Notes under the pieces: model-generated
Databases searched by the model: none
Seen by the model: only the letters and a program-made list of their open reading frames with translations
What the model was told of the DNA's origin: nothing
Program-made: the position numbers and the translations under genes
Part shown: piece after piece, positions 38,496 to 47,694 of the stretch
Numbering within the stretch: position 1 is the stretch's first letter
How the letters are laid out: the number at the start of each line of letters is the position of its first letter
Assembly (NCBI GenBank): GCA_002737345.1
Contig: NSIK01000016.1
Span: 70,158 to 134,157 of the forward strand
Reading direction: 5' to 3'
DNA: 64,000 nucleotides
Source of the DNA: Nitrospirota bacterium
Lineage (GTDB): Bacteria; Nitrospirota; Nitrospiria; Nitrospirales; Nitrospiraceae

Positions 38496-39707
38496 TTACA
38501 TCCCCGATAGAGGTCCCGCCACGAATCGCCCCGCTTGCATGACCCCGATAATCCTGTCCCGGTTGCGGAGTTGTTCGATGTGGCGAAGCGGATTTCCGTC
38601 GAATAGCAGGAGATCCGCCAGTTTCCCTTTCGCGATGGTTCCCACCTGGTCTTGAATCCCGATCAACCGTGCGGCAGAGGAAGTCGAAGCGAGGATCGCC
38701 TGCATCGGGCTCATCCCGAAAGCGACCATCCGTTCGAGTTCCTGGGCGTTCTCGCCATGGAAATTAAAGGGCGTCCCCGCGTCCGTGCCCATCGCAATCT
38801 GGATTCCGTCCCGCAAGGCGTTCTTGAAGCTGACGGCATGACGTTTCGTCATGGCTTTGGCCTTGTCGCGCGCGCTGGCCGGCACGCCACATCCGAGCCG
38901 GCAGGAGGCGGTGGTGGCGAGCGCAGAGAGAGTCGGGACCATGAAGACATCATGCCCCTTCATGAGGGTGGCCGCTTCTTCGTCCATGAGGGTGGCATGC
39001 TCGATCGAATGGACTCCGGCGCGGATCGCATTCTTCATCCCCGACGATCCATGGGCATGGGCGGCGACCTTCCGTCCGGCCAGCTGCGCTTCCTCTACGG
39101 CGGCCCGGAGTTCTTCAATCGTCATTTGCGCCTGGTTCGGCGAGGTGCCCGGCGTGAGGACGCCGCCTGAGGCGATGACTTTAATGACTCCGGCCCCTGC
39201 GGCGATTTGTCTGCGCACGACGGAACGGACCTGCCGGACCCCCTGCACTTCCTGGCCGATAAATCTGGCATGGCCGCCGACCATGCAAATGGCCAGGCCT
39301 GCCGCGACAATGCGAGGCCCCTGCACGAGGCCTGTTTCGATGGCCTGTTGCAGTGTGAAGATGGAATGGTCCCGCGAGCCCACGTCGCGCACGGTGGTGA
39401 AGCCTGCCTCTAGGGTCTCGCGTGCAGCCCGGCTGGCCTTGAGCAGGTTCAGGGCGGGCGTTTCTTTGGCGATGGCGTCGACGACATCTGGTTCGGCTCC
39501 GAGGCAGAAGTGCACGTGACAGTCGATCAAGCCAGGCAACAGGGTCAGGCCCCGGCCATCGATTTTGGCCGCGCCACGTGGAATCGAAATATCCCGGTCC
39601 GATCCGACTGCGGCAATCGTGGCCCCGCGAATGATCACGGTGGCCCGTTCGATGGTTTGACCGATCCCGTCGATGACGCGCACGGAGCGAATAGCGAGGG
39701 TCTTCAT
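38496..39707 (-). CDS. Metal-dependent amidohydrolase
   Basis: LLPGLIDCHVHF, FTTVRDVGS, AHAHGSSGMKNAIRAGVHSIEHA, GTDAGTPF. Confidence 0.88.
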   Translation of the reverse strand: MKTLAIRSVRVIDGIGQTIERATVIIRGATIAAVGSDRDISIPRGAAKIDGRGLTLLPGLIDCHVHFCLGAEPDVVDAIAKETPALNLLKASRAARETLEAGFTTVRDVGSRDHSIFTLQQAIETGLVQGPRIVAAGLAICMVGGHARFIGQEVQGVRQVRSVVRRQIAAGAGVIKVIASGGVLTPGTSPNQAQMTIEELRAAVEEAQLAGRKVAAHAHGSSGMKNAIRAGVHSIEHATLMDEEAATLMKGHDVFMVPTLSALATTASCRLGCGVPASARDKAKAMTKRHAVSFKNALRDGIQIAMGTDAGTPFNFHGENAQELERMVAFGMSPMQAILASTSSAARLIGIQDQVGTIAKGKLADLLLFDGNPLRHIEQLRNRDRIIGVMQAGRFVAGPLSGM

Positions 39708-40315
39708 GGTAGATCGATAGGAATGGTGATGATGATGCCGCCCATCACATCGCCAATTTTGTAGTCGCGGCGCAGGCTGTTGGGATGTTGGTTATGGCAG
39801 GTAACGCAGGATTGGGTCACCGCACGGTCCGGGTAGATGGCTTGGTAGTAGCGGCCTCCGTCGATCCTGACGAACCCTCCGACCGGCTTCGAGGGGTCTT
39901 TGCCCACGGCGTCGAGCCCCTTCCGCTCGAAATCGGTCGTGGGCCCATTCCAGGCATAGGTCGGCAGCAGGCTGGCCAGCCGGAAGCTGAGCTTGAGATT
40001 TTTTTGCGAGACCAGCCGCCCCGATTCCAGGAGGAACTGTGCGGGAAGCGGGACGCCATTTTCATCGCGCCAATGTTCGATGGCTTCGGCGAGGCCTGCC
40101 TGATGGAGTTTGCCGACGACGTGTTCCGTATAGACGGTCCGGCTGGCCTCGATGACCGCATGAATATAGGCGGCGGCCTTGTCCGGGGGAAGGAGGTCCG
40201 ATTTCATCTGATTGGCCAGTGTCAGGGCGAAGATCCAGTAGGAGACTACTGCGACAAAAGCAAAGGCCCCGCCCCCGAGCACCCAGAGTAATGGCTTGTT
40301 GTTCATGCGATTCAT
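39704..40315 (-). CDS. DUF3365/Tll0287-like heme-c sensor-type protein
   Basis: One N-terminal TM; CVTCH heme motif in SCVTCHNQHPNSLRRDYKIGDVMGG. Confidence 0.75.
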   Translation of the reverse strand: MNRMNNKPLLWVLGGGAFAFVAVVSYWIFALTLANQMKSDLLPPDKAAAYIHAVIEASRTVYTEHVVGKLHQAGLAEAIEHWRDENGVPLPAQFLLESGRLVSQKNLKLSFRLASLLPTYAWNGPTTDFERKGLDAVGKDPSKPVGGFVRIDGGRYYQAIYPDRAVTQSCVTCHNQHPNSLRRDYKIGDVMGGIIITIPIDLP

Positions 40316-40326
40316 ATCCTTTGTTG

Positions 40327-41514
40327 TTAGGATGCCATGCGGCTATAGATCCGTGCCGCAGCTTGGAGCGCGACTCCGGGAGTGGATAGCCAGCCTTGTC
40401 GGATAAACAGTTCTTCCAGGGCGTTGAGCAGGGTCAAGACATGCGCTTCAGTCGATGATTCACCCATCAAGCCGATGCGCCAGACTTTCCCTTTGAGCGG
40501 GCCGAGCCCCCCGCCGATTTCAATTCCATAGGTCGAGAGGAGGTTCATCCGTATCTCGGCTTCAGGAATATGAGAGGGGACAGTGACACAGGTTAACATC
40601 GGGAGTCGATGGCCCGCTTGGGGGAGGGGCAAGAGCCCGAGTTGGGCCAAGCCGGCGAGTAGAGCTTCGCTATTGAGTTGATGGCGGGCGAAGCGGGCCG
40701 GCAGCCCTTCTTCCTCGACAAGGCGCAAGGCTTCTCGCAGGGCATAGAGCATGGAAATCGGCGCCGTATGGTGGTAGGCCCTGGTGCCTTCGGCCCAGTA
40801 GTCCTCAATTAAGGTCATATCAAAGTACCAACTCTGGCAGGGGCTGCGCCTGGCCTTGATGGCGGTCAAGGCCCGGTCGCTGAGCGTAAAGGGCGAGAGG
40901 CCTGGCGGACAGCTGAGACATTTCTGGGTGCCACTATAGCAGACATCGATGCCCCACCGGTCGACCTCGACCGGTATGCCGCCCAACGAGGTTACGGCAT
41001 CCACGAGGAAGAGCGCGTCATGTTTGCGACAGAGGGTGGCGATCGGTTCAAGCGGTTGCCAGGCGCCGGTCGAGGTTTCGGCCTGCACGATGGCTACGGC
41101 TTTTACCGGGCCGGATCGGATTAAGGCCTGCTCAATGGCTGCTGGGTCGATGACCTGGCCCCAGGGAGCTTCGACGCGAATGGCTTTGCCGCCGCAGCGC
41201 TCAACGGCGCTGGCCCATCTCGTGCCAAATACGCCATTGACTCCGACGATGACTGCATCGCTCGGCTCAACGATATTGACGATCGAGGCCTCCATGCCGG
41301 CCGAGCCTGTGCCGGAGACGGCGATGGTGAAGCGATTGTTGGTCTCAAAGACACCCCTCAGCAGGGTTTGGATATCGTTCATGACACCCAGAAAAGCCTG
41401 GTCTAAGTGGCCGATGAGCGGCATCGAGAGCGCGCGAAGGACTCGGGGATGCACCATGCTTGGCCCTGGGCCAAGCAGCAGACGGCGAAGGGGTGTAAAG
41501 CTCTGAACTGGCAT
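40327..41514 (-). CDS. Alanine-glyoxylate/serine-pyruvate class V aminotransferase
   Basis: LLLGPGPSMVHPRVLRAL, GSAGMEASIVNI, VDAVTSLGG, SGTQKCLSCPPGLSP; start at 41514. Confidence 0.9.
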   Translation of the reverse strand: MPVQSFTPLRRLLLGPGPSMVHPRVLRALSMPLIGHLDQAFLGVMNDIQTLLRGVFETNNRFTIAVSGTGSAGMEASIVNIVEPSDAVIVGVNGVFGTRWASAVERCGGKAIRVEAPWGQVIDPAAIEQALIRSGPVKAVAIVQAETSTGAWQPLEPIATLCRKHDALFLVDAVTSLGGIPVEVDRWGIDVCYSGTQKCLSCPPGLSPFTLSDRALTAIKARRSPCQSWYFDMTLIEDYWAEGTRAYHHTAPISMLYALREALRLVEEEGLPARFARHQLNSEALLAGLAQLGLLPLPQAGHRLPMLTCVTVPSHIPEAEIRMNLLSTYGIEIGGGLGPLKGKVWRIGLMGESSTEAHVLTLLNALEELFIRQGWLSTPGVALQAAARIYSRMAS

Positions 41515-41646
41515 AACGCTCCGATATAGAGGGCCAGTATAGCGGAGTGCAGTTGCTCTCGGCCACAGGCATTCTAAGCTGGGTTGCTCGTCTTTTCGCG
41601 CGGAAGGGGTTTCGAGCCTGAAAAACCGCATGTTATAGTCGCAAGA

Positions 41647-43149
41647 ATGATGGAACCAGTTTCTGCTCTCAAAGAACCGAAAGAGTACCGTTCGTGGTGG
41701 CGTGAGACCTACGTGTCGCCGTTGCCCGGGGGCCAGCCAGGCCGATTTTCGCCCCTGGTGACGTGGCTGGCGGCCTTCGTACTCGTGGCGGCGTTGCTAT
41801 CGGTAGTTCTGCTCTCGGCTTCCTCCTCCAAGTTGGAGCGGGTCGAGGCGCCAGAGCAAGCCTTGAGTCTGATGGTCAGTCGGACCATGGATGCGCAAGA
41901 AGGACTGAAACGAGCGCCTCAATGGGAACGGCAGCTTTTTGCTTGGACCTCTGGCGGGAACGAGACGGAACAGGCCCATGCCATCGAATGGTATCGAGAG
42001 CTTGCGCGGGTCTCGACCGATCCGCTAGTGCCGCTGCAGTTGGCGATTCTTCAAGCCGAGGCAGGGCATGAGTCGCAGGCGCTCCTCTCCGCGCATGAGT
42101 GGGCTGATGCAGAGAATCCGTTGCCGCAGTTTGCCGATCTGGTACGGGCGGCCTATGGCGAAGGCGCGGGCCCTGACGCAGACCAGTATCTGGTGTGGCA
42201 AGCCGAGCTGGCCGCACTGTTGCCTTCCGGCTGGTTTTACGATCGTCTGGCTGAACGGCTGGCGCGGCGCGCCAACGATGCTGCGTTGCTATCCAGGATC
42301 CAGGAACAGGCGGTGGTGCGCGTCGATCGCCAATTTGTCTGGTTGCATCGCATCAGGCTTGTTGAACTTGGCGGGATGGTCGTCGGGACGGTGGTCTGTC
42401 TGCTGCTGTGGCTCACACGGAGCGAGTCGGCTCGTTTCGTCCGGCTCCATGAGCCGGGCGTGCCGCCTCCGTGGCCTGGCGCGCTGGGGGTGGCCGTGTT
42501 GCTGCGCGGGGGTGCGCTGGGGGCGATAGGCACGGCGCTGTTTTTGATCTACGCGTCGCCGGATAATGCTTCGCTTCGAGCTTTGGCCATTCCCCTGACC
42601 AATGTGCCCTTGCTTTTCTTGGCTTACCGGCACCTCTTCCGTCCGTCTGGCATGACGTTTGAAGAAGGGTTCGGCTTGGAAATCGGATGGGCGAATGTCG
42701 GACGTTTGATGGTTGTGGTCGTGGCGGTGGTGGCAGCAGGGCTCTGGGGCGAATGGGTGATGGAGCGGCTGTCAGAGCCGTTTCATTTGACGAGTCATTG
42801 GACTGAATGGTTCGATGCCGATCTAGTCTGGGGCTCGCCGGCCTTGACGGTCATTAGTGGCATCGAGTACGTGATTTTCGCGCCGCTGTTTGAGGAACTT
42901 GCCTTTCGCGGGATCTTGTTCGCGATCTTGCGCAGGAAGTTTTCTTTTCTGCCTGCTGCGCTGATCAGCGCCGGCATCTTCGCGATTGCCCATGGCTATG
43001 GATTGATCGGCTTCGTTAGCGTGCTCTGGAGCGGGCTGCTCTGGGCTTGGCTCTATGAAAAAACGGGGAGTCTGTGGCCGGGGATTTTGGCTCATGCCAT
43101 CAATAATTTGCTGGTGTGTCTCTCTGTGATGGCGCTGCTTCGCCTTTAG
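41647..43149 (+). CDS. CPBP-family intramembrane protease with large N-terminal helical ectodomain
   Basis: PLFEELAFRGILFAILRR (EExxxR), FAIAHGYG, HAINN; N-terminal TM then about 200 aa soluble region. Confidence 0.85.
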   Translation: MMEPVSALKEPKEYRSWWRETYVSPLPGGQPGRFSPLVTWLAAFVLVAALLSVVLLSASSSKLERVEAPEQALSLMVSRTMDAQEGLKRAPQWERQLFAWTSGGNETEQAHAIEWYRELARVSTDPLVPLQLAILQAEAGHESQALLSAHEWADAENPLPQFADLVRAAYGEGAGPDADQYLVWQAELAALLPSGWFYDRLAERLARRANDAALLSRIQEQAVVRVDRQFVWLHRIRLVELGGMVVGTVVCLLLWLTRSESARFVRLHEPGVPPPWPGALGVAVLLRGGALGAIGTALFLIYASPDNASLRALAIPLTNVPLLFLAYRHLFRPSGMTFEEGFGLEIGWANVGRLMVVVVAVVAAGLWGEWVMERLSEPFHLTSHWTEWFDADLVWGSPALTVISGIEYVIFAPLFEELAFRGILFAILRRKFSFLPAALISAGIFAIAHGYGLIGFVSVLWSGLLWAWLYEKTGSLWPGILAHAINNLLVCLSVMALLRL

Positions 43150-43274
43150 CAGGCTGGTGAAACGGTCCCCAAGGTCGGTCTCGGCTCATCGCAATCCTCA
43201 ACGCACCCTACGGGTACGCCTCCGGCTGCGACGACCCTGCGGCCTTGTTGGACGACCATTTTAACAAGCGTGCT
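43148..43274. repeat. Dispersed palindromic repeat family 1, full copy (R3)
   Basis: AGCAGGCTGGTGAAACGGTCC...CTCAACGCACCCTACGGGTACGCCTCCGGCTGC...GCGGCCTTGTTGGACGACCATTTTAACAAGCGTGCT; abuts the stop codons of both convergent genes. Confidence 0.85.
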
Positions 43275-44125
43275 TACAATTGTGGTTTTGCTAATTCAAT
43301 GAGGTCAAGAGCTTGGTAGAGGTCCTGGTGCTTCAGTTCATAGCCAAGTTCTGTTCGAAGCTTGGTATTGCTGATTCGTTTTCCCGGTGAGGGGTCTCCT
43401 TGTGCTGCTGTCGGGATTACGCCCCAGCGCTGCTGGGCCGCTTCGCAGATTTCCTTCCAGGTATAAGGCATCCCGTCGCTGACATTGTAGACTCCGCTTG
43501 GTGTCCCTTTTTCGATTGCCGCCAGGCAGATCCCTGCCAGGTCTTCTCCATAAATCAGGTTCACGTATTTCCTCGAGGGGCCGACGCGGCCTTGTGTGAT
43601 CCAATCCAACGGGTTTCTCCCTGGTCCATAGATGCCTGCCACACGTAGCAGGATGGCGCCGAATTCATTGCATAAATATTCTTCTCCCTGCACCCGTGGT
43701 TTGGTTCGGTCGATGGGGGCAGTTTCATCGGTCCAGGGTGGGGGATAGGTGGTGGAATCATCGGCAGTCTCGTAGGCAGAGGTGCTACCGAGTACGACGA
43801 GACGGTTAAATCGTGAACGTTGCGTCCCGGCCCATTGTTGCACGGCAGAGAGGGGGCTGGCGGGAAAGCACCAGATGAGATCGGCTCCAGCTGGCAGATG
43901 CCCCCAGGTTGCAGGCCGAGCCAGATCGAATTCCAGCCGCTGTGGAAGTGGCACCGTCGCAAGTTGCTGCGTTGGGTTTCGGCTGGTAGCCCAGGTTGCG
44001 GTTCCTCGTTGGGTGGTCAATGGCAAGATCAACCTGCCTGTATAGCCGCAGCCAAGGATGATCAGGGGCCGATCCGTCTGGCCAGTCTCTGCTTGGCGGT
44101 TGTGCTGTGGATTCATAGCAGGCAT
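43274..44125 (-). CDS. NAD-dependent epimerase/SDR-type protein
   Basis: ILGCGYTGRLI, VVLGSTSAYE, RVAGIYGPGR, GVYNVSDGMPYTW. Confidence 0.85.
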   Translation of the reverse strand: MPAMNPQHNRQAETGQTDRPLIILGCGYTGRLILPLTTQRGTATWATSRNPTQQLATVPLPQRLEFDLARPATWGHLPAGADLIWCFPASPLSAVQQWAGTQRSRFNRLVVLGSTSAYETADDSTTYPPPWTDETAPIDRTKPRVQGEEYLCNEFGAILLRVAGIYGPGRNPLDWITQGRVGPSRKYVNLIYGEDLAGICLAAIEKGTPSGVYNVSDGMPYTWKEICEAAQQRWGVIPTAAQGDPSPGKRISNTKLRTELGYELKHQDLYQALDLIELAKPQL

Positions 44126-44133
44126 CTTCCCAT

Positions 44134-44157
44134 AGGGTTGTGGGATGCCACAACCCT
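44134..44157. promoter_or_regulatory. 10-bp perfect hairpin upstream of the SDR gene
   Basis: AGGGTTGTGG-GATG-CCACAACCCT ending 9 nt before the start codon on the minus strand. Confidence 0.4.
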
Positions 44158-44242
44158 GGCTCTGGTTGCGCTAACATTTGCAGTCAGGCATTTTCCCAGG
44201 CCAACAAAGAATGAAGGCGTCAATCAAGAGACGAACGACGCG

Positions 44243-47200
44243 TCACGTTTCACGAACTCCCAGCCGCTCCATCGCGATTCGTTTCAGGCCTCGCAGATCC
44301 ATTTTCCCTGTTCCCAATATCGGTAGCGCCTCGACTTTGATGAAGTTTGTGCGCGCGGGGATAAAGAGATTCGGCAGGCCGGTTGCCGTGAGCTTAGCGA
44401 TGAGGCTGGGGATTTGCGACTCGTCCAGGGTGTGGAGGACTGCGAGCTGTTCGCCTTTTTGTTCGTCAGGAATCCCGGTGACGGAGAAAATCTGAGTCTC
44501 CAGGCCGAGCGCCTGATGCAGTGCCTCTTCTACCTGCCCATGTTGAACCATTTCTCCGCCGATTTTCGAAAAGCGCGCGAGCCGATCCCTGATGGTCAGA
44601 AATCCGTCGTCATCCAGCGTGACGATATCGCCGGTGATGTACCAGCCATCGCGCAGGGCCTGGGTCGTCAGGTCCTCACGTCCCAAGTATCCCTGCATGA
44701 CGTTGGGGCCTTTGACTAGCAACATGCCGGGGGCGCCTGGAGGCAATGGCGCGAAGCTGTCCGGATCGACGATTTGCACAGAGACCCCCGGCAGCAGTTG
44801 CCCGACGGTTCCCCGTCTGGAAGCAGGCTGATAGTAGCCGGCAGCACGGAAGTCCGGACAATTGACGGAGATGACGGGGGCACATTCGGTCACGCCGTAG
44901 CCCTCAATGGGGGCGATGCCGAACCGATCTTCGAAGGCCTGCGCGAGCCGGGCCGGTAGTTTCTCTGCGCCGGTCAGGACCACACGTAGCGAACTGAATT
45001 GCTCCGGGGTGCAGCGGCGTTGGTAGAGCTGGAGAAAGGTCGGCGTAGTCACGAGGAACGTGAGGCGGTAGCGGCGCACCAGTTCGCCGACGGCTGTGAC
45101 GTCGAGCGGGGAGGGATGAAAGACCATGCCCGCGTTGTTGTACATGACCAACCAGAAGATGAGATAGCCGAAGGAGTGGAAGAAGGGAAGAACTCCCAGG
45201 ACTCGTTCCTGTTGGTAGAGGTGGAGCACCTGGCTGGCCCCCTCCGCATTGGCGTCGATGTTGAAGTGAGAGAGCATCACCCCTTTGGGTTCGCCGGTGC
45301 TGCCGCTGCTGAAGATGATGGTCGCCAGATCATCCATCGTCAGTGGGGTCCTTTGTCCACAGGCCAGTTCTATGAGCCGCGCCGGGGCGCAGAGGGCGAG
45401 GATACTCGCGGAAAGTTTCTGTCTTGAGCCGATCGTGCGTGCCACGTCTTCCAGCCACACAATCGACGGTCCGTCCGGCAGATCCAGCTTGGCCTTCTCG
45501 ACAAAGGTCCGGCTGGTGACGATCGTGCGGAGGTTGGCGAGCCGCACGGCTGCTTCGAGGCCTGCTTTGCCGACCGTGTAGTTAAGGTTCACGCTGGTCT
45601 TCCCGCAGAGAGGTGCGGCCACATTGATGAGCGCGGCTGCGACGGTCGGAGGGAGGAGGATGCCGACATGGCGCTGGCCCTCCCATAGAGGCCGCAGCGT
45701 TCTGGCAAGGACGATGGAGCCGATCAGGGCCTGGAGTGACGAGACAGATGGGTAGGTTTGATCCGCCATGGCGAAGCGGAAGGGATGTTGCCTCATGGCA
45801 TGGATGAAGGCCCGGTGCAGCGGGCGGCGGCCCTGTTTGCGGAGGGTCCAGGTTGTTTCGCCGAGAGAGCGAATGGCGCGGCGGATGTCATGGGCCGAGG
45901 TTTCTGGCGGAAGCGGAGCCCCGAAGGAGACTGTCACGGGATAGGGAATGCGCTCCGGAATTTTGGAGAGAAATTTTCCTCGATTGAAGCTGAAGATACT
46001 GCCCCAGATGCGATCCAGGTGAACGGGAACGATGGGGGCGCTTCGGCCCTTCATGATCCGTTCGAATCCCCGGCGAAAGGGGAGGAGGGTGCCGGTTCTG
46101 GTGATCTGGCCTTCCGGAAAGATGCAGACGATCTCGCCTTTGTCGAGCGCCGCTCCTGCTTCGCGTAGCACGCGTAAGACGACGCGGAGTCCGCCCTGCG
46201 AGGGAATCGGAATCACGTTAAGCAGCTTCATGAAGGGTTTGAGGATCGGCAGTTCCGCATAATGTGTATCGACGACGAAGCGGATCGGCCGGTCGAGGCT
46301 GGCGATCAGCAGAAACGCGTCGATGAACGATATATGGTTGGGGACCAGTAACGCGCCACCCTGGAGGGGGACTTGTTCATGGCCGACAATCCTTAGGCGG
46401 TAGAGGCTATTGGTCAGGAGGACCAAGACCGCTCGGAGGAGCGCGTCCGGGAGAAGCCAGAGGGCCCAGCCGGTGCCGATGGCGGTGAACGAGGCCGTCA
46501 CGAGGAAGATTCCGGTGGTGGAGACGCCGCTCTGAGCCAGGGCTCCAGCCCCGAGCGATCCGAGCAGAATGCCGGTGAAGACGCAGCTGTTTTCGAAGGC
46601 GATGACCGAACCCCGGCGCTCGTTCGGCGCGCGCCATTGGATGAGGGCGTTGAGCGGGACAAAGATCAATGCGCTGGCGAGGCCTAGGAGGCCCATGAGC
46701 ACGAGCGTTGCTGGCAGGTTTGGCGTGAAAAATCCCACGACAGATAGAAGGATGGCGACTCCGGTCGCGCCTAGCGGGATCAGGCCATATTCCACGCGGG
46801 CCTGAGATAATTGTCCCACCAGTTTGGCGCCGAGGCCGATTCCGATGGAGAGCATCATGAGCGGCAGGCCCGATTGCCAGTCCGACAGGCCCAGGACTGC
46901 CTTTGCATAGATCAGAATGTTTTGGGCGAAGAGACTGGCGATGGTCCAGAAGAAAACCGCGCCGACAATTGCAAGGCGGAGCATTCGATCTGCCGCCAGC
47001 GCCGACCAGGCTCCCTGAAGGGTATTGCAGAGGCCTCCTGTCGATCGCGCCGCTGGAACAGGGGGAATGGTTAAGGCTGCAGCCAATCCGGCGAGTGAGA
47101 GGAGCGCGAGGAACAGCGGTGCCAACCAGAGGGAGGAGCCGGAGAGGGACAACAAGATCCCTGGCGCAGCGGTTCCGGTGAGGATGGCCAGGAAGGTCCA

Positions 47201-47686
47201 CATTTCGAGCTGTCCGTTGCCTGCCGCCAGTTTTTCGTGTGGGAGGAGTTCGGCCAGAATGCCGTACTTCGCCGGGCTGAACAGCGCGCTGTGGATCCCC
47301 ATACCGCCCAGCACGATGAACGGCAGGATGCCCCCAGCTGGATTGCTCCAGAGGGCTGCGGCGGCCGCGGCCATCAAGAGCACCTCCACCAATTTCATCA
47401 GGATGATGACTGTGCGTTTGCTAACGCGATCGGCCAGGATGCCGGCGACGATCGAAACTAAGGCCAGCGGTAGCGTGAAGATAATAAAAGCCAGGGCTGT
47501 CTGGGTTTGTGCGGCGGTTTCAAATTCCGGTCCCGGCGCGATGCTGCTGGCGAGTTGCCGGATGGCGAGCAGGGCTACCATTAGCTTCCAGGCATTGTCG
47601 TTGAAGGCGCCGATGAACTGGGCGATGAGAAGGCCACGGAGCGGATGGGATGCCGCGGAAGGTCCTGTGCTGATCGGTGTCGTCAC
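44243..47686 (-). CDS. Fused MFS (LplT-like)/PlsC acyltransferase/AMP-dependent acyl ligase (Aas-like)
   Basis: N-terminal MFS; NHISFIDAFLL PlsC motif and FPEGQITRTG; IIFSSGSTGEPKGVMLSH and GYGVTECAPVIS; 1147 aa. Confidence 0.92.
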   Translation of the reverse strand: MTTPISTGPSAASHPLRGLLIAQFIGAFNDNAWKLMVALLAIRQLASSIAPGPEFETAAQTQTALAFIIFTLPLALVSIVAGILADRVSKRTVIILMKLVEVLLMAAAAAALWSNPAGGILPFIVLGGMGIHSALFSPAKYGILAELLPHEKLAAGNGQLEMWTFLAILTGTAAPGILLSLSGSSLWLAPLFLALLSLAGLAAALTIPPVPAARSTGGLCNTLQGAWSALAADRMLRLAIVGAVFFWTIASLFAQNILIYAKAVLGLSDWQSGLPLMMLSIGIGLGAKLVGQLSQARVEYGLIPLGATGVAILLSVVGFFTPNLPATLVLMGLLGLASALIFVPLNALIQWRAPNERRGSVIAFENSCVFTGILLGSLGAGALAQSGVSTTGIFLVTASFTAIGTGWALWLLPDALLRAVLVLLTNSLYRLRIVGHEQVPLQGGALLVPNHISFIDAFLLIASLDRPIRFVVDTHYAELPILKPFMKLLNVIPIPSQGGLRVVLRVLREAGAALDKGEIVCIFPEGQITRTGTLLPFRRGFERIMKGRSAPIVPVHLDRIWGSIFSFNRGKFLSKIPERIPYPVTVSFGAPLPPETSAHDIRRAIRSLGETTWTLRKQGRRPLHRAFIHAMRQHPFRFAMADQTYPSVSSLQALIGSIVLARTLRPLWEGQRHVGILLPPTVAAALINVAAPLCGKTSVNLNYTVGKAGLEAAVRLANLRTIVTSRTFVEKAKLDLPDGPSIVWLEDVARTIGSRQKLSASILALCAPARLIELACGQRTPLTMDDLATIIFSSGSTGEPKGVMLSHFNIDANAEGASQVLHLYQQERVLGVLPFFHSFGYLIFWLVMYNNAGMVFHPSPLDVTAVGELVRRYRLTFLVTTPTFLQLYQRRCTPEQFSSLRVVLTGAEKLPARLAQAFEDRFGIAPIEGYGVTECAPVISVNCPDFRAAGYYQPASRRGTVGQLLPGVSVQIVDPDSFAPLPPGAPGMLLVKGPNVMQGYLGREDLTTQALRDGWYITGDIVTLDDDGFLTIRDRLARFSKIGGEMVQHGQVEEALHQALGLETQIFSVTGIPDEQKGEQLAVLHTLDESQIPSLIAKLTATGLPNLFIPARTNFIKVEALPILGTGKMDLRGLKRIAMERLGVRET

Positions 47687-47694
47687 ACTATGCC

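Noticed and set aside
46055-46080. GTTCGAATCCCC tRNA T-arm-like string
   Set aside because: Lies inside the acyltransferase coding region and no cloverleaf can be formed around it.
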